Below, piece after piece: positions 49,001 through 58,876 of a stretch of 64,000 nt of DNA (position 1 is its first letter; the number at the start of each line of letters is the position of its first letter). Under the pieces are notes generated by a model. The model saw only the letters and a program-made list of their open reading frames with translations, was not told the origin of the DNA and made no database searches. The stretch spans positions 2,356,001 through 2,420,000 of the forward strand of contig NZ_CP032487.1 in assembly GCF_004124235.1 (NCBI RefSeq), given 5' to 3'. This DNA comes from Yersinia hibernica. Its GTDB lineage: Bacteria > Pseudomonadota > Gammaproteobacteria > Enterobacterales > Enterobacteriaceae. The position numbers and the translations under genes are program-made.

Positions 49001-49262
49001 CGCGTTTCCCCCGGTAATAGCCTAAGATATAGAAAATCACCGCCGCCCCAATGGAACCTTGCAGGGTGAAGAGCAAACTTTCAATTTCGCCGCTGGCCGG
49101 CTCATACAAAGGCTGGAACCAGGGTTGGTAATGGGGTGCTGTTGCCTGGATCAAGGTTTCAGCTTCACCATCTGAGCCACCGTATTCACCACCGTGATTA
49201 ATAAAGAACGGCATTATGACCAGAGCGATAACCATCGCCAGCAAAATAAGTGTCTTTTTCAT
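48981..49262 (-). CDS. cbiN: CbiN, cobalt transport accessory protein
   Basis: A 93-residue protein with two membrane helices flanking a periplasmic loop (EYGGSDGEAETLIQ, PWFQPLYEPASGEIESLLFTLQGSIGA), the normal CbiN layout. It assists cobalt loading of CbiM. Confidence 0.92.
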   Translation of the reverse strand: MKKTLILLAMVIALVIMPFFINHGGEYGGSDGEAETLIQATAPHYQPWFQPLYEPASGEIESLLFTLQGSIGAAVIFYILGYYRGKRGEHAGD

Positions 49263-49263
49263 G

Positions 49264-50013
49264 TTAATGTGTCTCCGCGTGAATTAACTGGCGTTTAGTT
49301 AATTGGTCATAAATCATCACCGTCAGCAGCCCTTCGGCAATGGCAATCGGGATCTGGGTAATGCAGAACACCCCCATAAATTTGACCACCGAGCCACTGA
49401 CACCAAATTGTGGGTCTGGAAAGGCCAAACCGAGCTGTACCGAGGTGACAAAATAGGTGGTTAAGTCCGCCAGCATGGCACAGAGGAATACCCCAACATC
49501 ACGGCGCAACCCGGCCTTACAGGCCAATTTCCAGACCAGATAGCCCACCACCGGCCCAATGACCGCCATTGACATGCCATTCGCCCCTAAGGTCGTCAAA
49601 CCGCCGTGTGCCAATAATAGCGCTTGGAACAGCAGCACAATCGCGCCCAACACCGCCACCACGACCGGCCCAAACAGAATGACCGCCAGCCCGACACCGG
49701 TTGGATGTGAGCAACTGCCGGTCACTGAGGGAATTTTCAACGCAGATAACACGAAAATAAAAGCGCCGCACAGCGCCAGCAGCACTTTTTGATTACTGTC
49801 TTCAGAGACAATCTGTTTTAAGCGCACCAGCCCCATAAACAAGCACGGCAGGAACAGTATCCACCAGGCCAAGGCCCACATTGGCGGTAAAAACCCCTCC
49901 ATGATGTGCATCGCAAAAACATCATTGGGTGCCAGTGTTAGCAGGATGGCGATGGCCACTCCGCTATATGAAAGTTTCTTTAACTCTTTTTCCATTTCCA
50001 TTAGTTGCTCCAA
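49264..50013 (-). CDS. cbiM: CbiM, cobalt-binding ECF substrate component
   Basis: A 249-residue membrane protein. A hydrophobic leader ends at DVFA, then the mature N-terminus [17 protein letters not shown] supplies the Co2+-binding Met-His; [15 protein letters not shown] gives further His. It has six to seven helices. The leader form is usual in enterobacteria. It is two bases from cbiN. Confidence 0.94.
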   Translation of the reverse strand: MEQLMEMEKELKKLSYSGVAIAILLTLAPNDVFAMHIMEGFLPPMWALAWWILFLPCLFMGLVRLKQIVSEDSNQKVLLALCGAFIFVLSALKIPSVTGSCSHPTGVGLAVILFGPVVVAVLGAIVLLFQALLLAHGGLTTLGANGMSMAVIGPVVGYLVWKLACKAGLRRDVGVFLCAMLADLTTYFVTSVQLGLAFPDPQFGVSGSVVKFMGVFCITQIPIAIAEGLLTVMIYDQLTKRQLIHAETH

Positions 50014-50069
50014 TCACTTTGGATATCGGTTAAAAAACTGAACGGTTCATTATTTTTAACTTACTGTTA

Positions 50070-50780
50070 TTAAATAACTAATTTCTGCTTATTCACTAAA
50101 ATAGTCGAGAAATAGGGCAATGGCTGGTCAGCGGCAATGGTATCTAACTGACGCCAGCACACTTCCCCGGGCAATGAGGCTTCCGACATCAGGAGCGCAT
50201 GTGGGAACAGGTTTAATCGGCCCAACAGCGCCTGAATTCGGGCGAAACGGCCATAAACTTTCATCAGCACCACACAGTCGTGGTCACGCAGTGCGCGCTC
50301 CAGTTCAATTTCCGGGGCAGTGCAAGACATAATCGCCAGTGACTGTTGCTCCATTGCCAGCGGTAAACCGGCGCGCGAGGCAATGGCAGCAAAGGAGGTC
50401 ACGCCGGGTACAATTTCCAACCAATCTGGCCGACCAATACGTTCTAGCAAAAATACCCATGTGCTAAATAACATGGCGTCGCCAAGGGTGATAAACCCGA
50501 CCTGACGGCCATTGGCAACTTCCGCCTGTAACTGTTGCGCCACCTCATCCCAAACTGCTTGTTTTTCGCGGTCATCAGCGCTCATCGGGAAATGGCAGCT
50601 GCGGATTTCGGTTTGGGGGGATAAATATTCCCGCACAATCGACAATGCCAGACTGTCGCCGCCCTTACGCCCCGCCGGGGCATACAGCACATCAAGCTTG
50701 CCGAGTAATCTGGCGGCTCGTACGGTGATTAAATCGCTGGCTCCGGGGCCAACTCCTAATGCATAAAGTCTGCCGCTCAT
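50070..50780 (-). CDS. cbiL: CbiL, precorrin-2/cobalt-factor II C20-methyltransferase
   Basis: ATG 50780 overlaps the cbiK stop (TAATG). The 236-residue enzyme belongs to the tetrapyrrole methylase family: LYALGVGPGASDLITVRAARLL at the start and GFITLGDAMLFSTW for SAM binding. In this pathway it adds the C20 methyl group to cobalt-factor II. Confidence 0.94.
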   Translation of the reverse strand: MSGRLYALGVGPGASDLITVRAARLLGKLDVLYAPAGRKGGDSLALSIVREYLSPQTEIRSCHFPMSADDREKQAVWDEVAQQLQAEVANGRQVGFITLGDAMLFSTWVFLLERIGRPDWLEIVPGVTSFAAIASRAGLPLAMEQQSLAIMSCTAPEIELERALRDHDCVVLMKVYGRFARIQALLGRLNLFPHALLMSEASLPGEVCWRQLDTIAADQPLPYFSTILVNKQKLVI

Positions 50781-51574
50781 TACGCCGCCTCCTGCTGTTT
50801 TTGTTGTAAAGCATGGTCTAAATGTTCGACAAACATCTGGCGAATCAAGGGGTTTTCCCCCAAACCTTGCAGCCATGACTGAGCACGGATGCCGGCAAGC
50901 TCCAGTTGTGATTGCCATGAATCCGGCTCATCAGAGGCCATGTCATTGATAGCGTGGTCACCGGCCACCAACATCAATGGCATTAAGTGAACTTTGCGCA
51001 CCCCCTGCTGCTGTAAGCGGGTAATGATCTGACTGATTTCCGGGTAACTTTCGACGGCACCGACCAAGGCGGGGAAGTTCAGAGAGGTCATTAAATGGTC
51101 CAGGCAAGCATAAGCCGAAAAGGCATAGTGACTGGCACCGTGGCCCATAAATACCACGCGCTCATCAGCCGCCAGTGGGGGCATTTGCGCCTGGAGCGCC
51201 ACCAGTAATTGCTGATAATCGGCAAAACGACTCAACAGCGGCGTACCCAATACCAAGTGGTGGAAACATTCACTGAAGCTGCGCACTTCATTAGCCACTT
51301 TCTCGTATTCATCGCCATTAATGACATGCAAAGATTGAATAGCCACATCCTGGTAGCCTTGCTCAGCCAAGAGTTTCAGTGCTTCTCGCGGGTTATTGAT
51401 AAGCAGGCCATCGCGTTTGCGCAGCTTGCGAATAATCATTTCTGATGTAAATGCACGGAACACATCACGATCGCTGTAAGCCGCAGCCAATTGCTGCTCA
51501 CAGGCATCAATATTCTTTTGCCGGGTGTGTGCGTAACTGGTGCCGAAACTGATGACCAACAGTGCCTTTTTCAT
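50780..51574 (-). CDS. cbiK: CbiK, anaerobic sirohydrochlorin cobaltochelatase
   Basis: A 264-residue class II chelatase: LLVISFGTSYAHTRQ at the N-terminus, VVFMGHGASHYAF with the metal His and LMPLMLVAGDHAINDM with the second His. It inserts Co2+ into sirohydrochlorin, the entry to the early-cobalt route. No signal peptide is present, so it is the cytoplasmic form. Confidence 0.95.
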   Translation of the reverse strand: MKKALLVISFGTSYAHTRQKNIDACEQQLAAAYSDRDVFRAFTSEMIIRKLRKRDGLLINNPREALKLLAEQGYQDVAIQSLHVINGDEYEKVANEVRSFSECFHHLVLGTPLLSRFADYQQLLVALQAQMPPLAADERVVFMGHGASHYAFSAYACLDHLMTSLNFPALVGAVESYPEISQIITRLQQQGVRKVHLMPLMLVAGDHAINDMASDEPDSWQSQLELAGIRAQSWLQGLGENPLIRQMFVEHLDHALQQKQQEAA

Positions 51575-51575
51575 T

Positions 51576-52379
51576 TTATTGTCCTCGTTGTTGCTGCCAG
51601 TGCATCAGATGCTGGGTAACTTCATCCAATGAAGTCACTGGTTGCCCAATGCCCCCCAACACCACTGTGGCCGGGCGTAGCACCACAATGCAGGGAATAT
51701 TCAATGCCAGACAGGGAGCCACTTTTTCCTGATAACCACCTTGTGCGCCCGATTCTTTGGTGATGACCACATCCGGCCCGCAAAACTCATACAATGCTTG
51801 ATTGAATTGCATGCTAAATGGCCCGCGCAGTGCAATAATCTGATCCACCCCCAATCCCAGCGCCTCACATTGGCTCAATACTTCTGCTGTTGGCAGCACC
51901 CGCACGAATAAGGTTTTACCTATCAATTGCTGCTGATACTCAGCTAACTGCTTACTGCCAGTCGTCAGCAACACTCGCGGCCCCAGCCGCTGTGCTACAG
52001 CGCAGGCGGCCGCAATGCTGTCCACTTTGTAGAGCAGGGGGTGATTGAGCGCTTCAATTTCACTGGGGCGCAGATAGCGGGTTAGCGCCACATTAGCTTG
52101 CCGGCAAGCGGTAGCCACATTGTCACTGAGCAAATCAGCATAGGGATGCGAAGCATCAATCACCCACAATAGGTGTCTATTGATAAGGAAATCAGCCATC
52201 TCGGCCGCATCCATCCGCCCTACCAATATCTCGCCGCCAATATCCCCCGCCAGTTGTTTGCCAGCATCGGTGGCAACCGATAGGCTGTAGCGCTCGCCTG
52301 CGCTGTCCAGTAATTGACAAATCAGCCGCGCATCACTGGTGCCACCAAAGATATGGATCGGCGGATAATCCTTGCTCAT
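51576..52379 (-). CDS. cbiJ: CbiJ, cobalt-precorrin-6A reductase
   Basis: A 267-residue protein with IHIFGGTSDARLICQLL near the N-terminus, DASHPYADLLSDNVATAC, RYLRPSE and TTGSKQLAEYQ, all CbiJ/CobK features, and ITKESGAQGGYQEKV near the end. It uses NAD(P)H to reduce cobalt-precorrin-6A. One base separates it from cbiK. Confidence 0.94.
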   Translation of the reverse strand: MSKDYPPIHIFGGTSDARLICQLLDSAGERYSLSVATDAGKQLAGDIGGEILVGRMDAAEMADFLINRHLLWVIDASHPYADLLSDNVATACRQANVALTRYLRPSEIEALNHPLLYKVDSIAAACAVAQRLGPRVLLTTGSKQLAEYQQQLIGKTLFVRVLPTAEVLSQCEALGLGVDQIIALRGPFSMQFNQALYEFCGPDVVITKESGAQGGYQEKVAPCLALNIPCIVVLRPATVVLGGIGQPVTSLDEVTQHLMHWQQQRGQ

Positions 52380-52392
52380 AGCGCATCGCCCA

Positions 52393-53118
52393 TCATAATG
52401 AATAGCCCCGCGGAGTAATCATCAGCCCGTGACGACAATAAGTGGCCTGATTTCCCACAATCACCAAACTGGTCATGTCTACCGGCTCATAATCCATGGC
52501 TGCCAGAGTGGTTAACCATTTTTCCTGCTTTTTACGCCCTGCCGCTTTCACCACGCCGACCGGTGTTTCAGCTTTTTTCCACGGCTGCATTAACTCAAAT
52601 GCCCGCGCCAAGTGCCCTTCACGGCCACGGCTGCGTGGGTTATAGAAACAGATAACAAAATCTGCCTGCGCCGCCGCGATAATGCGCTTTTCAATCACCG
52701 CCCATGGCGTCATCAAATCACTCAGGCTGATGTGACAAAAGTCATGCATCAGCGGCGCGCCGAGCAGTGAGGCCGCAGCAATGCTGGCGGTAATCCCAGC
52801 CACCAGCCGCACCTCTAGGTCAAGCTGTTGCTGTGTAACCAGCTCCAGCACTAAGCCCGCCATCCCATAAATACCCGCATCACCACTGCTGATAAGCGCC
52901 ACGTTATGGCCCGCCATGGCCAGATCAATGGCCGCCTGACAGCGCTCAATCTCTTTACACATGCCAGTTTTAATCACCTGTTTATCTAGGGTCATGGACT
53001 TAACCAAATGGGTATAGGTTTTATAACCGACGATAATTTCCGCCTCGCGAATAGCGGCGATAGCGTCCTGGGTCATCATCGATTCACTGCCCGGCCCGAT
53101 GCCAATCACGGTTAACAT
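52393..53118 (-). CDS. cbiH: CbiH, cobalt-precorrin-3 C17-methyltransferase
   Basis: A 241-residue tetrapyrrole methylase: LTVIGIGPGSESMMTQDA, VGYKTYTHLV, VALISSGDAGIYGMAGLVLE and FVICFYNPRSRGR. It methylates C17 with ring contraction in the anaerobic pathway. It abuts cbiG. Confidence 0.95.
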   Translation of the reverse strand: MLTVIGIGPGSESMMTQDAIAAIREAEIIVGYKTYTHLVKSMTLDKQVIKTGMCKEIERCQAAIDLAMAGHNVALISSGDAGIYGMAGLVLELVTQQQLDLEVRLVAGITASIAAASLLGAPLMHDFCHISLSDLMTPWAVIEKRIIAAAQADFVICFYNPRSRGREGHLARAFELMQPWKKAETPVGVVKAAGRKKQEKWLTTLAAMDYEPVDMTSLVIVGNQATYCRHGLMITPRGYSL

Positions 53119-54173
53119 TAATGCGATACTCCCAAAGTGATGGTGACGCCCTGCTGGCGCAGAGTATTGCCAACCAATTTACCGTCACTCATTAGCCAGG
53201 CGACGGGTTGTGAAACGCTGCCGACACCCACCGTTTGGCGGACAAAATCAGAAGCAGGGAAACGTTGCTCATGGCGGCTCAGTTCGCCGACACTAAACAG
53301 TTCAAACGGCACCCGCCAGCACTGAGCCAATTGGTGTAGCGCCGGTTCGTCTTTCTTGATAGTGACACTGCCAATAGCGCGCAATGCCATGATATCGAAA
53401 TGATTTTCTGCCATTTGCTGTTGCAGCAATTCAACCAATGTTTGCAGTGACGTCGCACGGCGGCAGCCAATGCCCGCCACCACCCGGCGCGGCACCAGCT
53501 TGTAAACAGGTAATGGCAGTGGCGGCAGAGTGTCACGCAGGGTGATGCACACTAAAGCGTCCAGTTGCGGCAATGCATCCAGAGAATCAACCGGGATAAA
53601 CCCGCGGGTATCGCAGCGCGCGCGTTCAACCCGCAGAGGGGTATCCCACCACAACCCAACTTTTTGGCTGCTAACCAGCATTTGATTGACCACTTTGACT
53701 GCGTGACGGAAATCCTGCATTTCGGCATCCAACTGGGTTGCCAAGGTGTCCAGCGCGGCCATCTCGTTAACATCGGTGGCGGTGGTTATCACCGGGTCTG
53801 CCCCCAAAAGGCCCGCCAGATAGCGAGTTAGTGTATTTGCCCCCCCCACGTGACCCGACAATAAACTGATTACGTGTTGCCCGCGCTCATCAATCACCAC
53901 CACCGCAGGGTCGGTCATTTTGTCCTTAACTAATGGCGCAATAACCCGAACGGTCAGGCCGATAGCCCCCACCACCACCAGCGCCGAATACTGTTTAAAC
54001 GCCTCGCGTAGGGTATCGCCAAAACTGCCGTTGAACGGCAAAAAGCCCGGCTCCAGTAGCTTGTCACTGGTAAAACAGGTCAGCGGTAAATGGGTTTGCA
54101 AACGCCGCGCCAGCCGCACGCCACCGGGCGTCAAGCAAAAAACGGCGATAGATTCAGGCTTGACGATATTCAT
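53118..54173 (-). CDS. cbiG: CbiG, cobalt-precorrin-5A hydrolase
   Basis: ATG 54173 gives a 351-residue protein beginning [20 protein letters not shown], the same size as in Salmonella; in-frame ATGs upstream lie in cbiF. Central [21 protein letters not shown] and [23 protein letters not shown] are CbiG signatures, with [12 protein letters not shown] in the C-terminal domain. It opens the delta-lactone and releases acetaldehyde. Confidence 0.94.
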   Translation of the reverse strand: MNIVKPESIAVFCLTPGGVRLARRLQTHLPLTCFTSDKLLEPGFLPFNGSFGDTLREAFKQYSALVVVGAIGLTVRVIAPLVKDKMTDPAVVVIDERGQHVISLLSGHVGGANTLTRYLAGLLGADPVITTATDVNEMAALDTLATQLDAEMQDFRHAVKVVNQMLVSSQKVGLWWDTPLRVERARCDTRGFIPVDSLDALPQLDALVCITLRDTLPPLPLPVYKLVPRRVVAGIGCRRATSLQTLVELLQQQMAENHFDIMALRAIGSVTIKKDEPALHQLAQCWRVPFELFSVGELSRHEQRFPASDFVRQTVGVGSVSQPVAWLMSDGKLVGNTLRQQGVTITLGVSH

Positions 54174-54960
54174 GGCTGAACCCCGCATCATAGAGTTTGG
54201 AATAGTGGTATTCATCGCCAAGGAATGCCCCCACCAAAATCAGTGCAGTTTTATGAATCGCCGCCGCCTGAACCAACTCGGCGATATCGGCCAATGTGCC
54301 GCGTACCGTGCGGCTTTCCGCCCATGTCGCTTTGTACACTACGGCGACCGGCGTATTGGCGGGATAGCCACCGGCAATTAAACGCTCGGCAACGCGGTCC
54401 ATTTCTTGTACTGACAAGAAGATAGCCATTGACGTTTGGTGGGCCGCAAAAGCTTCCAGTTGTTCCAATGGCGGCATCGGGGTGCGCCCCTCAATCCGGG
54501 TGATAATCAAACTTTGCGCCACTTCCGGGACGGTATATTCCACACCCAGTTGCGCCGCCGCACCCAAGAAAGCACTGACCCCCGGCACCGAGACAAAGCC
54601 AATGCCATGTTCACCCAAGACCTCGCCCTGCTCACGAATCGAGCCGTACAAAGAGAGGTCGCCGGTTTGCAACCGCACCACCAATTTGCCCGCGCGCACG
54701 CCATCCACCATCAGCGTAATGATTTGCTCCAAATTCAAACCCGCGCTGTCGTGGCACTCCGCTTGGGGGGAGCAATACGCCAGCAATTCGGTGTTGATAA
54801 GCGACCCGGCATAAATGACTACCTGTGCCTGTTGCAGCAGGCGGTAACCTTTTAAGGTAATCAGCTCTTTGTCACCCGGCCCGGCCCCAACAAACCAGAC
54901 TTTTTGCGTATCCCATGTTTGTGTAACCGCTGTCGATACGGCATTAGGCTGCTCAGACAT
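54154..54960 (-). CDS. cbiF: CbiF, cobalt-precorrin-4 C11-methyltransferase
   Basis: A 268-residue tetrapyrrole methylase: [48 protein letters not shown] and [12 protein letters not shown]. It adds the C11 methyl group. The start overlaps the end of cbiT and its end overlaps cbiG by 20 bases. The first ~18 residues are slightly longer than usual. Confidence 0.95.
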   Translation of the reverse strand: MSEQPNAVSTAVTQTWDTQKVWFVGAGPGDKELITLKGYRLLQQAQVVIYAGSLINTELLAYCSPQAECHDSAGLNLEQIITLMVDGVRAGKLVVRLQTGDLSLYGSIREQGEVLGEHGIGFVSVPGVSAFLGAAAQLGVEYTVPEVAQSLIITRIEGRTPMPPLEQLEAFAAHQTSMAIFLSVQEMDRVAERLIAGGYPANTPVAVVYKATWAESRTVRGTLADIAELVQAAAIHKTALILVGAFLGDEYHYSKLYDAGFSHEYRQA

Positions 54961-55522
54961 TGCTCGCCTCCTTGTGGCAGGAAATAAGATAAGTAGGATT
55001 ATTCGGTTTAAAATAGTGCCCGCTGCCCAGAGGGGTTAGAGTGGCGAGTTGCAATTGCACACAATCCAACTCGCTGACGGCGCAGGTCTGTAAATGGCTT
55101 AATGCTTCATTGAGGTTATTGAGTAAAATAAAGGTCAGAACCAGGCGGCCACCGGGATTGAGCATCATCAGCGCCCAGTCGATAAGCTCCGTTAAATGGC
55201 CACCGCTGCCGCCGATAAAAATGGCATCGGCTTTATCCGCCAATGGCTGTGGCGCGATGCCCGCGATGATGGCCACATTGCTGCACCCCAACCGCTGACG
55301 GTTTTCATCAATTAATTCAAGGGCAGCCGGATTGCGCTCAATGGCGCTCACCCGTAAATGGGGGAAACGCAGCGCAGCCTCCAACGCCACACTGCCGGTT
55401 CCGGCACCGACATCAATTAGGTGAATGGCACTCGGCAATTCCAATCGCTCCAAGGCCAATGCCCGCACCGCTTCTTTGGTCATCGGGACTTTTTGCCCGC
55501 GTAAGAACAATTCATCTTTCAT
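54953..55522 (-). CDS. cbiT: CbiT, cobalt-precorrin-6B C15-methyltransferase (decarboxylating)
   Basis: ATG 55522 gives a 189-residue protein starting [20 protein letters not shown]. The Rossmann methyltransferase motif [17 protein letters not shown] and [15 protein letters not shown] are present. It methylates C15 and decarboxylates the ring C acetate. It overlaps the end of cbiE by 11 bases. Confidence 0.94.
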   Translation of the reverse strand: MKDELFLRGQKVPMTKEAVRALALERLELPSAIHLIDVGAGTGSVALEAALRFPHLRVSAIERNPAALELIDENRQRLGCSNVAIIAGIAPQPLADKADAIFIGGSGGHLTELIDWALMMLNPGGRLVLTFILLNNLNEALSHLQTCAVSELDCVQLQLATLTPLGSGHYFKPNNPTYLISCHKEASNV

Positions 55523-56114
55523 TGAGGATAACCACCACATTCATGTCATAACGGGCTGCCACTTGATCGGCCGGCAGGCGGTGGATGCGCTCGTTGGATT
55601 GCGAAAGGTTTTCACCAATAATTAGGGTGCGAGATAGGCCACGTTGGTGCAGCGCATCGGCAATGGCCCGTGGGCCAATAATTCCATCGGTCACCATCGC
55701 CACTTTGTCGTGCTGGAAAATCCAGTCAAAATCCGGTTCGCGGCCATGGCTGCTGGTGAGGAAAAGGTCATTCATGTCCAGCGCGACTTTGGCGCACAAA
55801 TATTGAATTGCGCTGATGCCGGGGACGATCTGCAACTCCTCGGCGCTGAAGTTCGCTGCCAATAATTTCCCGATGCCATACAGCAGAGGATCACCGGAGG
55901 CCAAGACCACAATGGCGCGATTTTTGTTGCTATCCAGCCACTCTAATAACCCCAGCAGATCAGAATCCAGTAAGCGCGACTCTTTGCTATTGCCACTGAA
56001 TGTTGCCAAGTGGCGTTTACCACCAATCAGCACCTCGGCTTGGTTAATAACCCGCCGCGCTTGCGCAGTCAGATACTGAGTATCACCGGGGCCAATACCC
56101 ACCACAGTAATCAT
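55512..56114 (-). CDS. cbiE: CbiE, cobalt-precorrin-7 C5-methyltransferase
   Basis: A 200-residue tetrapyrrole methylase: [45 protein letters not shown] and [15 protein letters not shown]. It acts with CbiT on C5 and C15; in other bacteria the two are fused as CobL. The start overlaps cbiD by 4 bases. Confidence 0.95.
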   Translation of the reverse strand: MITVVGIGPGDTQYLTAQARRVINQAEVLIGGKRHLATFSGNSKESRLLDSDLLGLLEWLDSNKNRAIVVLASGDPLLYGIGKLLAANFSAEELQIVPGISAIQYLCAKVALDMNDLFLTSSHGREPDFDWIFQHDKVAMVTDGIIGPRAIADALHQRGLSRTLIIGENLSQSNERIHRLPADQVAARYDMNVVVILNER

Positions 56115-57277
56115 CGGAGCGCCTCCACAATCTCATCCAGTGGCCGGCTACTGCCCAGCACCTGATTATCAAAAGAGAATAAAATGGCGTCACACTGGGG
56201 TGGATTAACGGAAAAACGCATCATTTCAGCGACCCGTTCACAAATGCGCACCGCAATGCGCGAATACACCTGCTGCCAGCCCTGTTCGGCAATTAACTCC
56301 ATTGCCGCTTCTGTGGTATCGCACTGATTAACTTCAAGTAATAACGCATGCGGCGCGCCCAGTAAGGCCAGATGCGCCACCAGCGTTTCCATCCGTCCGT
56401 CCGCAATATGGCTGTGAGTGTGAAAAATACCGGCGGCCACTTTGACTAATTTGCCGGGGTGCCCCACTAACAGGACGTGGCGAAAGCCCAGCCGCACTGT
56501 TTCTTGCAACATATAACCGACGAAATTACTCATGGTGACCACCCGCTGACTATCGAGGCCCAGATGGTCGCGAACAAAACGCTCGCCGTGATTCCCCGGC
56601 ACCAAAATAACGCGATCTTCACCCGCCGCCCGTTTCATCTCCAACTCCAGCGCCAATGAGCGTTTCCAGCTCTCTTCTGACATCGGCGTCACAATGCCGG
56701 TGGTGCCGATGATGGAAATGCCGCCCAGAATCCCCAACCGCCCGTTGTAGGTTTTCTTTGCCCGTTCTTCCCCTTCTGGCGCGAAAATTTCTATCTCTGC
56801 ACCGCGTAGTGGGCCGATGACCTCGCGCACAGCGGCTTCGATAGTCTGGCGTGGGGTGCGATTAATGGCGCTGCTGCCCAGCGGCAGACCAATTCCTTTG
56901 CGGGTGACCGTCCCCACCCCTTCACCACCACGGAGGGTAATCTCCGTAAGTTCAGTGAGTGTCACGCGGGCAAAAATCAGCATGCCGTGGGTGGCATCAA
57001 CATCATCACCGCCGTCTTTGCGAATCGCCGCAGTTGCCTGCTGGCCTTCAATCAAAGGCTGCTCAACATTCAAACACAGGGTGATGCCAGAGGGAGTGAC
57101 AATAGAAATCTGATCAATCACTTGCTGGCGCAACACCATCAGTGCGGCCACCTTCGCCGCCGCCGTGGCACAAGAACCGGTGGTGTAGCCTTTGCGGTAT
57201 TGCTTGCCATTATGCCAAATGCTGTCTAATGGCTGGTTTTGCTGCATAATGTCAGCACTGGTCAGACTGTCACTCAT
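56111..57277 (-). CDS. cbiD: CbiD, cobalt-precorrin-5B C1-methyltransferase
   Basis: A 388-residue protein, with [35 protein letters not shown] and [25 protein letters not shown]. It methylates C1 in the anaerobic route. The start overlaps cbiC by 4 bases. Confidence 0.95.
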   Translation of the reverse strand: MSDSLTSADIMQQNQPLDSIWHNGKQYRKGYTTGSCATAAAKVAALMVLRQQVIDQISIVTPSGITLCLNVEQPLIEGQQATAAIRKDGGDDVDATHGMLIFARVTLTELTEITLRGGEGVGTVTRKGIGLPLGSSAINRTPRQTIEAAVREVIGPLRGAEIEIFAPEGEERAKKTYNGRLGILGGISIIGTTGIVTPMSEESWKRSLALELEMKRAAGEDRVILVPGNHGERFVRDHLGLDSQRVVTMSNFVGYMLQETVRLGFRHVLLVGHPGKLVKVAAGIFHTHSHIADGRMETLVAHLALLGAPHALLLEVNQCDTTEAAMELIAEQGWQQVYSRIAVRICERVAEMMRFSVNPPQCDAILFSFDNQVLGSSRPLDEIVEALR

Positions 57278-57906
57278 ACCGCCCCCCGTAACTGGTAGAG
57301 GATGGCATTGACAATGGCCGCTGCCACATTACTGCCCCCTTTGCGCCCCAGTGCGGCAATGCAGGGCAAATCACTGTCAACTAGCGCATCTTTGGATTCT
57401 GCCGCCCCGACAAAACCGACCGGCACACCGATAACCGCCACCGGCGTGGCTTGCCGCTCCAATAAGCGGAATAACGCGGTTGGCGCATTGCCGAAGACAA
57501 ATAGCTGTTCACCGGGTTCTGCCAACGCAACATCCACCGCCGCCATCGAGCGGGTAATACCCTGTATTGGCGCACTTTCTACCACGCGAGGGTCACTGAT
57601 ATAGCAGCGGCATTCACAGCCCATCTGCTTGAGCAGGGTTTTATTGATGCCCGACATCGCCATGGTGGTATCGGTGTATAAGGTACACCCCCGGCTGATA
57701 GCCTTCGCAATACGGCTCAATACCTCCGGTGAAAAATGCAGAATATCCAGCCAGTCAAAATCGGCTGTGGTGTGGATAACCCGTTTGATAACCGCTTCAT
57801 GCATCTCACTGACAAACACATAATCGGGCCGTTCATGGGCAATAATGTCACCAATAATAGCAAAGCTGTTTTGCTCGATTTCTTGTGGATTCTTTATATA
57901 GCTCAT
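57274..57906 (-). CDS. cbiC: CbiC, cobalt-precorrin-8 methylmutase
   Basis: A 210-residue protein with [11 protein letters not shown] (catalytic His) and [14 protein letters not shown], both CobH/CbiC signatures. It moves the C11 methyl group to C12 to give cobyrinic acid. It lies 13 bases after cbiB. Confidence 0.95.
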   Translation of the reverse strand: MSYIKNPQEIEQNSFAIIGDIIAHERPDYVFVSEMHEAVIKRVIHTTADFDWLDILHFSPEVLSRIAKAISRGCTLYTDTTMAMSGINKTLLKQMGCECRCYISDPRVVESAPIQGITRSMAAVDVALAEPGEQLFVFGNAPTALFRLLERQATPVAVIGVPVGFVGAAESKDALVDSDLPCIAALGRKGGSNVAAAIVNAILYQLRGAV

Positions 57907-57919
57907 GGGGTTATCCTTA

Positions 57920-58876
57920 TCAAATCCCGGCCAACAGCAGCCTAGCCAATGCGAATAGTAAAAGAGCCAATAACGACGCCATCGTCATCAAATGGATGCT
58001 GCGCGGGATATCACTCAGGGCCACGTCACGCCGCGCATCACCCATCCAGGGTTTTTCTACTCGCTCACCAAAATAGTCATTTGGGCCGCCCAAGCGGATA
58101 CCCAGCGCACCCGCCACCGTGGCTTCTGACCAAGCACAATTCGGGCTGGAATGCTGATAACGATCACGCCAGCCAATGCGCAGCGCCTGCCGATAATCGG
58201 CCTGAATCAGCCAGGCGGCGGCACTCAGTAGCAACCAACTCAAGCGTGCTGGAACCCAATTTGCCAAGTCATCCATGCGCGCCGAGACATACCCGATCGA
58301 CCGATATTTCGGTGTTTTGTATCCCACCATCGAATCAAGGGTATTGACCGCTTTGTAGGCCATTGCCAACGGCGCACCGCCCAACATTAAGAAAAACAGC
58401 GGTGCAATCACGCCATCAACACTGTTCTCCGCCACGGTTTCCACCACGGCGCGGGTAATTTGCGGTTTTTCCAGTTGCGAAGTATCCCGCCCGACAATCC
58501 ATGACAGTTTTTCGCGACTTTGCGCCAATGACCCCTGCTGTAGCGCAGTAAACACCAACAGTGCCGCGTCACTCAAACAGCGCCCGGCCAGCAAGGTGTA
58601 AATCATCCACACTTGCGCCAGCCAGCCGAGCCACGGGTTAATCGCTGTCATCAGCCATAAAAACCCCCAACTGGTCAGCCCGGTGATACCGACCACCAGC
58701 AACCACAGCACCGCCCCGCCCCACTTCAGCGCCCGCTCACTGCGGCAGACTGCGCGGATGACTCGTTGCAGTTGAGTAATCAGGTTGCCAATCCAGCGCA
58801 CCGGATGCGGCCAGTGCGGCGGGTCACCCAGCCAATGGTCCAATAAGAAAGCAACAAACCATGCGCTCAGGGTCAT
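57920..58876 (-). CDS. cbiB: CbiB, adenosylcobinamide-phosphate synthase
   Basis: ATG 58876 overlaps the cbiA stop and gives a 318-residue membrane protein, the family's normal size; upstream in-frame ATG 59014 lies inside cbiA. Motifs: LLDHWLGDPPHWPHPVRWIGNLI, ETVAENSVDGVIAPLFF, YKAVNTLDSMVGYK and NCAWSEATVAGALGIRLGG. It attaches aminopropanol phosphate to cobyric acid. Confidence 0.94.
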   Translation of the reverse strand: MTLSAWFVAFLLDHWLGDPPHWPHPVRWIGNLITQLQRVIRAVCRSERALKWGGAVLWLLVVGITGLTSWGFLWLMTAINPWLGWLAQVWMIYTLLAGRCLSDAALLVFTALQQGSLAQSREKLSWIVGRDTSQLEKPQITRAVVETVAENSVDGVIAPLFFLMLGGAPLAMAYKAVNTLDSMVGYKTPKYRSIGYVSARMDDLANWVPARLSWLLLSAAAWLIQADYRQALRIGWRDRYQHSSPNCAWSEATVAGALGIRLGGPNDYFGERVEKPWMGDARRDVALSDIPRSIHLMTMASLLALLLFALARLLLAGI